Origin: Aquibium sp. ELW1220
GTDB taxonomy: Bacteria > Pseudomonadota > Alphaproteobacteria > Rhizobiales > Rhizobiaceae
NCBI RefSeq assembly: GCF_030398385.1
Contig: NZ_JAOAOQ010000019.1
Span: 62,001 to 126,000, forward strand
Direction of reading: 5' to 3'
DNA length: 64,000 bases
Part shown: in pieces, positions 52,701-61,700 of the stretch
Layout of the letters: each line of letters begins with the position of its first letter
Position numbering within the stretch: position 1 is the stretch's first letter
Notes under the pieces: generated by a model
Databases searched by the model: none
Seen by the model: only the letters and a program-made list of their open reading frames with translations
What the model was told of the DNA's origin: nothing
Translations under genes and position numbers: made by a program

Positions 52701-55700
52701 CGGTCGTCCTGACCGCCATCCAGCAATCGAGCGCGACGACAAAGGCATCGGGCAAGGCCGCGGGCGCCGACGTCGCCATCGGCGCTGCCGTCGCGATCGC
52801 GATCATCGACGACGTGGTCCTGTCGACGACGGCGCGGTCGGTCGACGCGGATGACGACGTGACCTTCGTCGCGATGGGAGCGTCGCTCTCCGAACTGACG
52901 GCCGAGGCGAGCGCCGTGGGCGCGGAGGCCGAGGAAGAAGATGCTGGAACCGGCGGCGGCGGCGGAGACGTCAACAGCCAGGTGACCGGCAAGATCGGCT
53001 CGGCGACCCAGAAGCAGGAATCGTCGGGCATCGGCAGCACCAAACAGCGCCAGGCGACGTCCGGGCAGGCGGCCGACAAGGAAGGCCGGTCGGCCGAGAC
53101 GAGCGAAGGCGGCGTGTCGGTGGCGGCCGCCATCGTCGTCAACGTGCAGGGCGCATCGGTGACGGCGGGCGTTCCCGACGGCGTGGCGATCACATCGGGC
53201 GGCAGCCTGACGATCCGGGCGGCGGGCAACACCGACGGCCAGCTGACGGCCGACGGTTCGGCGGTCGGCGAGGACGAGGAAGCGCAGAGCTCTGTCGGCA
53301 TCGGCGCGGCCGTAGCCGTCAACAAGGTTTCCGCGCTGACGGTCGCGCGGCTCGGTGCGGCCAGCCATGACCTGCTTGGCCTGACGATCGAGGCGACGTC
53401 GGTCGACATCGCGGCCTTCGTGGCCGATCCGGCGAGCGATGCCGGCCGCAGCGACGTCTATCTGGCCAGCGCCTCGTCGGGCGCAGGCGCCTCCAACGTG
53501 GGTGTCGCCGGATCGCTGGCGCTGAATCTGATCGACACGGAGAAGTCGGCGACGGTATCGGGCAGCGCGTCGCTGCAACTGCATGACGGCGCGATCGTGA
53601 TGGTGGCCGACAACCAGACCGACACCACGGGCAAGGCCCTGCCGGTCGGCGACGGCGCCACCGGCGGCAAGGTCGGCATCGGCGCGTCGGTGGCGATCAC
53701 CATCGTCGCCAACCGGTCGACGGCCGCGGTGGAGAACGGCGCGGTCCTCGACGGAACGGGATCGATCGAGCTCTCCGCCAGCGCTGTTCATTCCGTGACC
53801 ACCGAGGCGGAATCCGGCTCGGCCGGCGGCATCGCGGTGACCCCGGTGCTCGGCCTGTCCATGGTGAGCAACACCACGTCCGCCATGATCGGGGCAGGCG
53901 CGGTTCTTTCCACCACCGGCGGCGTTACCCTTTCGGCCGCCCAGGAATCCTCGGTCTCCACGTCCGCCACGGCGGCGGCCGCGGGCGGCACCGCCGCCAT
54001 CGGCGCATCTCTCGCGCTGGCGCTCGTCGATGACGTGGTATCGGTGACGACACTCCGCGGCATCAATGCCGGCGGCGATGTCAGCCTGTCGGCAAGCGGC
54101 ATTTCGACCGGGACACTGGTGGCCAAGGCCAGCGCCAGCGGCGCGGCCGCGGCCGACGACGAAGGCGAATCCGAGGACGGCTCGACCGTCGACGACAATG
54201 TCGACCAGCAGCTCGAGTTCGGCGGCGGCCGCCAGAAGACCGCGGGTGTCGGCAACACTGCCCAGCAGGATTCCACCACCAGCGGCGTCAACGACAAGGA
54301 CGGCCGCTCGGCCAAGTCCGAGGAAGGCAAGGTCTCGGTTGCGGCGGCCGTTGCCGTCAACGTCACCAACGCCACCGTCACGGCGGGCGTTTCCGGTGTC
54401 GACATCGTTGCCGCGGGCAGCCTGACGATCGCCAGCGCCGCATCCGTTTCTGGCGACCTGACCGCCGACGGCTCGGCTGCGGATTCGCAGATCGGCATCG
54501 GCGTTGCCGTCGCGGTCAACGCGATCAACAAGACCAATTCCGCCCTTCTGGGAACCGGCACGCACTCCGCCAACGGCGTCACCATATCGGCGATCCAGGC
54601 GAGCGACACGTCGGGTGTCGTCGCCGATGCCTATGTCGTCAAGGCGTCTTCGGGTGCGGGCGGTTCGAAGATCGGCATCGCCGGTGCGCTTGCATTGAAC
54701 CTGATCGATGCCGGCGCATCCGCGCGGATCGACGGGACGGCCAGCGTCGACGCGGGGACCGGCGAGTCCGCGATCATCGCTGAACAGGACATGTCCGCCA
54801 CCGCCGAGGCGCTTCCCTCCGGCGACGGCACCAGTGGCGGCAAGGTCGGCATCGGCGCTTCGGTGGCGCTCAACCTGATCACGGCGACGACGCTGGCCGA
54901 ACTCGCCGATGCGGCGACGTTCGATAACGGACAGGGTCTGGCGGTTTCCGCCACGACAGGCCTGTCGACCACCACCAGGGCCGAGGCCGGTTCCGCGGGC
55001 GGCATCGCCATCGATGCCGTGGTAGCGCTGGCGATGCTGAACACGACCACGACGGCGCGCATCGGAACGGGTGCCGGGCTCGACATGACCACCGGCGCGG
55101 TGAGCATCACCGCAGCGAGCACCGGCGAACAGTCGGCGAGCGCCGACGGCGCGGTCAAGGCCGGCAATGTCGGCGTGGGCGCTGCGGCAGCGGTGATCGT
55201 CGGCGGCGGCGACCAGGACGGCGCGCTCAAGAACACCTCGGTCACGACGGCGACGCTTTCGCGCAACGTTTCGGCCGGATCGGTCGAGATCGCGGCTGTA
55301 TCCGAGCGCAGCTATGTCGCGGAAGCGACGGCGACGGCTGGCGGCGGCAAGTCCGACGAGACGGATTCCGACAAGCCGCCGGCAAAGCCGGCCACCAGCA
55401 CCAACACGCTGTCGACGACCGAAAGCTACCAGCAAGGCACCAGCCAGGCCGAAACCGAGAGTGCGGGCGGCCAGGCAGGCAGCGGCGGTTCCGGCGGGTC
55501 CGGCTCAGGTGGTTCGGGCAAGAAGGTGCAGGTCGCCGCCGCCGTCGGCGTCGCGGCTGCGCAGGACGTGGTCTCCGCATCGATCGCGGGCGGCCTGACC
55601 ATCAACGCGACCGGTGCTGTTTCCGTCACCGGCTCGAGCACCATCGACATGGCCACGCTTGGCAGCGGCCAGGCCGGAAGCTTCGGCGGCACCTCGAACG

Positions 55701-58700
55701 CGCAGGTCGGCGTCGGCATCGGCGTCGGCCTCGCCATCATCACCGGCGCGACGTCGGCCACCATCGGCGATGGCGCCACCATCGCGCAGTCGGGCAGCGT
55801 CACCGTCTCGACCACGACCCGCGAGAATGTCGGCGACGACTTCATGGACCGCCTCACGGCGCGCGCCATCGCGGGCGCGTCCTCGTCCAAGGTCAGCGTC
55901 GCCGGCGCGATCGCCGTCGGCATTACACTGGCCGAATCGAACGCAACCATCGGCGACGACGTCGAGATCCACAGCTCCGGTGCCGTCTCGGTTTCCACCG
56001 ACAACCAGAGCCGGCAGGCCGCCAAGGCCATGGCCGCGTCCTATACCACCGGCAGCGCGGCCGTCGGCGCGTCGATCGCCACGGTCTATTCGGACCGGTC
56101 GCAGATCGCTTCGGTCGGCGCCGGCAATTCCATCACGGCGACCGACGTCTCCGTCACGTCGATCAACCGTGAGGTGGACGGCAGCTTCGAGTTCGAGATG
56201 CCCACCTCCGTCGACGAGGACGGGCTGAACGGCTTGAAGGACCAGTTGACGGAAAGCGCTCTGGTCGGCGCGAGCAACTACTATGCCGAGGCCATGGGCG
56301 GCGCTGCTGCGCCGAGCGGCGTCGCCGTGCAGGGCTCCTTCGCCGTCATGGTGTTCAGCGACAGCGTCAAGGCGACGATCGGCGAGAGCGCGAACAGTTC
56401 CGCAGCCACCGACATCACCGCATCCGGTGCAGTCACGCTGACGGCCGACAGCGCCTTCACCGCGCGCGCCCTGACGGGCGGGATCGCGGTCGGCAGCAGC
56501 GTCGGCGTTGGCATTTCCGCAACCGTCATCGTCGGGAGCGGCCAGACGCAGGCTGTCCTGGGCGGCGGGACGGTGATCGGGGAGTCTGCCTCTTTCCTGG
56601 CGCGCGCCACGGCGTCGCAGGACTTCGAGGCCTACGGCGTATCGGCTGCGGCCGTCGGCGGCACGGCTGGCATTGCCGGCGTGGCAGTTGTCATCACGTC
56701 GGAGAACCTTGCCGAGGCGTTGGTCGAGGCCGATTCCGAGATCAATTCGGATGGTTCGGTCACCATAGAGGCGGTGAACGACTTCACCAGCTTCGCGCTG
56801 GCCGGCGGCGCGGCTGCGGGTGGCACGGCCGGAATCGGCGCGGCCGGGGCGGTTGTCGTCGTCGACAACATCACGCGCGCAGCGCTCGCGGACGGAACCG
56901 GCTCGTCCGGCGCTGTCGTCGTCCTCGCGGCCGGCACAGTCGGCCTGAGCGCCGTCGCCACGCAGTCCGCCACGACCATCGCCGCTGCTGGCGGCGTGGC
57001 CGGCACGGCCGGCGTGGGCGCGGGCGGCGCGGTCTACGTGCTCGAGACCGTCACCGAGGCGCTCGTCGGGGATTACGCCCGGATCGGCGCCGCGAGCCCC
57101 GGCTCCCCGGTCGGTGCACTCTCCGTCACGGCTTCCGACGAAAGCGACCTGACCACCGTGGCCGGCGCATTCGGCGGCGGCGGCAGTGCGGGCGTCGGCG
57201 CGGCCGCGGCCGTCGGCGTCCTCGACAAGACCATTACTGCCCGGATCGGAACCGGCGCCAGCGTCCACGCCACGAACGTCCTGCTGTCCGCGGATGATCT
57301 GGTGAGCGCCTCGACCGTCGGTGTCGGCGTCGGTGTCGGCGGTGCCGCCGGCGTGGCGGGCGCGGTCGGCGTCTTCTCCGTCCCGGACACGACCACCGCC
57401 CTGATCGCCTCGCAGGCGCTCGTTCATTCTCTCGGCAACGTCGCGGTCGTGGCGGTCAACGGAACGTCGCTCGACACCATCAGCGGCGGTGCCGGCATCG
57501 GCGGTTCAGCCGGCGTAGGCGCGTCGGTCAGCGTCAATCTCGTCGACACGACCACCCATGCCACCATTGCCGGGGCAGCCGATGTCACGGCGCTGGCTCA
57601 GGGCGCTGCACAGACCTATCTCGCCGGCTATCAGGGCAATTTCGTCAACTACGGCTCGGACGAGGACTTCGAGGGGCCGGATCTGGAAGCCTACGAACTC
57701 GACGCCGGGACCGGTTCGACCACCGCGCCCCTGACGGCGGAAGATGCATTCACCGCCGGACTGTCCCTGCTCGCCCGAAAGCGCGTCTCGACCGAGGTCA
57801 CCGGCAGCGCGCGTGGCGTGATCGTCAACGCCGCCACCGCGACGGAAATCCGCTCGCTGGCGGTCAGCGGTGCCGTGGGTGGCGCCGCGGGCGTCGCCCT
57901 GTCGGCCGACGTTCCCATCATCACGACCGACACCCGAGCGACGATCGGCGTCAATGCGCGGATCAACCAGGGTGCCGGCACCGCGAATGCCGCCCAGTCG
58001 GTGACGGTCGCCGCTGCAAGCGATCTCTATCACTTCGGGCTGGCCGGTTCGGCGGCGGGCGGCGGCGCAGCCGGCGTCGGCGGCGGCGCGTCGGTCGCCA
58101 TCGTCGACCTGACCACCATGGCCTCGATCGGGGACGACACCCTGACCTCGGCTGCGGGCGACATCGCCGTCACCGCGCGAGCGAGCGAAGACCTGATGTC
58201 GGCTGCGGCCGCCGGTGCGTTCGGCGGCTATGCCGGCGTTGCGGGCGGCGTGACCACCCTCGTCATCGACACTCACACGACCGCCACCCTCGATGGCGCG
58301 GCACATGCCGGGGGCAATGTCGACGTCATCGCGGACGACCAGAGCCGCGTGTCCATGCTCGCCGGATCGATCGGCGTATCGGGAGCCGTGGGCATCGGCG
58401 CCTCGATCGGCGTCGTGAAGATGGACAAGACGGTTAAGGCCTTGATCGCCAGCGGCGCGAACGTCACCGCGCTCGGCGGCTCCGCCCGCAGCGTCTTTTC
58501 CGGCGACGACTTTTCGGCGACGCGCCAGGCCAGCGGCCTCAACGTGCTGGCCAATTCCAATCAATCGGTCTTCACGCTTGCCGTCGCCGGCGGCGGCGGA
58601 CTGTTCGTCGGCGCTGCCGGTGCCGTGACGCTCGAACTCATGGACGGCCTGACGTCGGCCACGATCGGCAGCGATGCCAGGATCAACGAAGACAACACGG

Positions 58701-61700
58701 GTGCTGCGTCCGACCAGGATGTCGTCGTCACCGCGCGCGACAGCACCTCGACGCTCGTCATCGACGGCGCGGTCGGCCTTGGCCTCGTCGGTGTCGCCGG
58801 TGCGGTCGACGTGGCCGTTTTCCGGAACTCCTCGGCGGGCACGATCGGCGATGGCGCGCTCGTCAATGCGCAACGCAACGTGTCGGTCAGCGGCCTGTCG
58901 AACAAGGCGACCGAATCCACCACCGTCAGCGCCGCGGGCGGCATCGTCGGTGTCGCCGCCGGCATCTCGATCTACAGCTTCGGCGACGGCGTTTCCGCCG
59001 ACGGCGAAGCCTCGGCGGAGATCGGGAAAGCCACCGAGGACGGCAGCGGCAGCCTGACCAAGATCACCGAAATGGCCGATTCCCAGGGCCGTGACGGCTC
59101 GACGAACGACGTGCTGTCCGAATCGAGCGACGAGCGCATCCGCTCCATCAGCCAGCAGGCGCAGGACCGCCGCGCCACGCTCGACTTCACGGCCGCGACC
59201 GAACTCACCGTCCCGGGCGGCACGTCGGCGAACATCGGCAGCGCCACCATCAACGCGGGCGGTGCTGTGGGAGCATCCAGCGTCGACGGCTTGAATACGC
59301 GCTTCAACACCGGCGCCATCGCCGGAGGCATCGTGGGCGTGGGCGCCGGCATCGGCGTCGTGACCGTGGACACGACCAACACGGCACAACTGTCCGGCAC
59401 CTCGACGATCACTGCCGGCTCGCTCGCCATCGCGGCGACGACGAACCATGTGATCAACGGGCTGAGCATCGCGGGCTCGGTCGGTTACGCCGCAGCGCTT
59501 TCCGCCGACGTCGCGATCCTTCGCGACCTGTCGCGGACGAGCGCGTCGATAACCGGCAGCAATCTCGTGGTGTCCGGCGGCGTCGCCGTCAATGCGACCA
59601 GCATCCGCACGCTCGATGCCGAAGGCTATGGCGCGGCTGTTGCCGGCGCAGCCGCCGCAGGCGTATCGGTCGTCACCGCCGAAATCTCCGGAGAAGCCGA
59701 CGCCTCCATCGAGGAGGCCGAGATCGGCAGCGTCGGCAATCGCGCCGGCAGCGTCACGGTCCTGGTCGACGTCACCGAGAAGGCGACGACCGATGCGTTC
59801 GCTGCGGCCGGCGGCATCGGCATCGCGCTCCAGGGTTCCGTCGCGGAATCCACCGTCTCGACGATCGTATCGGGCACGATCCAGAACTCGAACATCTACA
59901 CCAGCGGTGCGATCTCGCTCGGCACCGGGATCGAGCTCCAGACGGATGCCGAGGCGACCGGCTATGCCCTTGGCGGCGTGGTCGCCGCGGGTGCCTCGAT
60001 CGCGACGGCCAATGCTGCCGCGACGAGCACCGCCACGGTTTCGGGATCGACGCTCGACGGCGGCAGCATCGCCATCTCCGCGAGCCTGTCGCCCGTCTCC
60101 GGCGGCCCGGCCGCAAAGGCCCAGGCGTCGGGTTCGTCCGGTGCGCTGGTAGGTGTCACCGCCACCGAGGCCAATGCCACCACCACCGGGACGTCCACCG
60201 CCCTCGTCGACACGAGCGCGCTCACGTCGACCGGCCTGCTCAAGGTCGAGGCGATCGGCAACACCGACCAGTACGCGTTCGCGACCGGCAAGACCGGCGG
60301 TCTCGTGGCCATCGGCTCCAATACCGCACGTGCGCGCTCGACGACGACGACTCTGGCCACTCTCGTCAATCTCGAAAGCCTTGAGGCGGGGTCCGTCCAG
60401 CTGTTCGCGACGGGCGTCGACAACAACTATGCAGGTGCCCTCGCCGGGACAGGCGGCGTCGTCGCGGGCACGGCGTCCGAGGCTTCGACCTGGTCGAAAA
60501 GCACGACACGGGCAGCCGCCGACACCACCAGCCCGTCCGAAGCCTATACCATCTCGGCCGTCCACGGCCTGGTCGACATCAACGCCACCCATACGTCCAA
60601 CTTCGGCGGCTCGGTCGACAGCACGCAGGCGTCCTTGGCCGGCGCAAGCGGCGCACGGCTGAAGCATATCGTTCAGGGAACCGTCGATGCGCATCTTGGC
60701 GACGACGCGATCATTCGTGCGGCCGACCTGACGATCACGGCACGCAATCAGACCCGCAATTTCTTCATCGGCGAAGCGGCGTTCGGCCTCTATCCGGGCT
60801 CGACGCCGTCGTCGAACTTCAACTCCGACGGCGCCGGCTGGAACGTCGACTCCGGTTCTGGCGGCTTCGTGGATGCACCGGCCGGTGCGATCGACATCGT
60901 CGTCTCGCATCAGACGACAGCGTCGATCGGCGCCAATGCCGACGTGCATCTGCTGGGGCAGAGCGCAGGCATGTCGCTCCTGTCGATGGAGGCTTACAAC
61001 GAGGTCATCGCGCATCAGAAGGCGAAGCTCGACTCTGGCGGCGCCGTCGCGATCGCCTCGACCGAGATCGCAATGAACGTCACCGTCGAGGCGACGGCAT
61101 CGATCGGCGACGACAGCGACGTGATCGTCGACCTCGGCGATATCGACATCGCCGCCTGGGGCCAGGCCGACATCGAGGCGCGCGCGGTTTCCACCACGTC
61201 GGGCGTCGCGGGCGCGCCCTCCGGCGAGGCGCTGGTCGTTTACAACGGTACCAACACGGCCCTGATCGGCGACGACGTGCTTCTCGAAGCCAGCAGCGGC
61301 ACGCTGCCCGTCGACGGGTCGCTTCCGACCAACGGCACGATCTCAGTCGGCGCCGGCGGCGGTCTGGCGGGCAACGCGGCGAAACTGCGCTTCCGCACCA
61401 CCGTCGACCTCTTCAACAACACCGCGATCCCGATCGATTCGGCGCCCGATGCCCTGATCGACGTCACGGTGAACTCCTTCCTCACGACGGGCGATGCCCT
61501 GGATCCACGGGGCATCCGCTCGGCCGGAGACATCACGCTCAAGGCGGTCCGGGGAGACATCTCGACCAGTGCGGTCGGCATCGGCAAGAACATCTATCTC
61601 GAAGCCCTGAGCGAAGTGGCCAGCGCCGTCTCGAACCTGTTCGGCGGCGACGACGTCTCGTTCGACGTCCATGGCGGCTCGGCCACGGTAAGCGGATCGG

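Noticed and set aside
52625-55435. A 936-residue minus-strand frame
   Set aside because: It is antisense to the adhesin, rich in Arg/Gly/Asp with no domain, and arises from the repetitive GC-rich codons of the plus-strand gene.
57506-61015. An 1169-residue minus-strand frame
   Set aside because: Same reason: low-complexity antisense shadow of the adhesin, with no start signal or recognisable fold.
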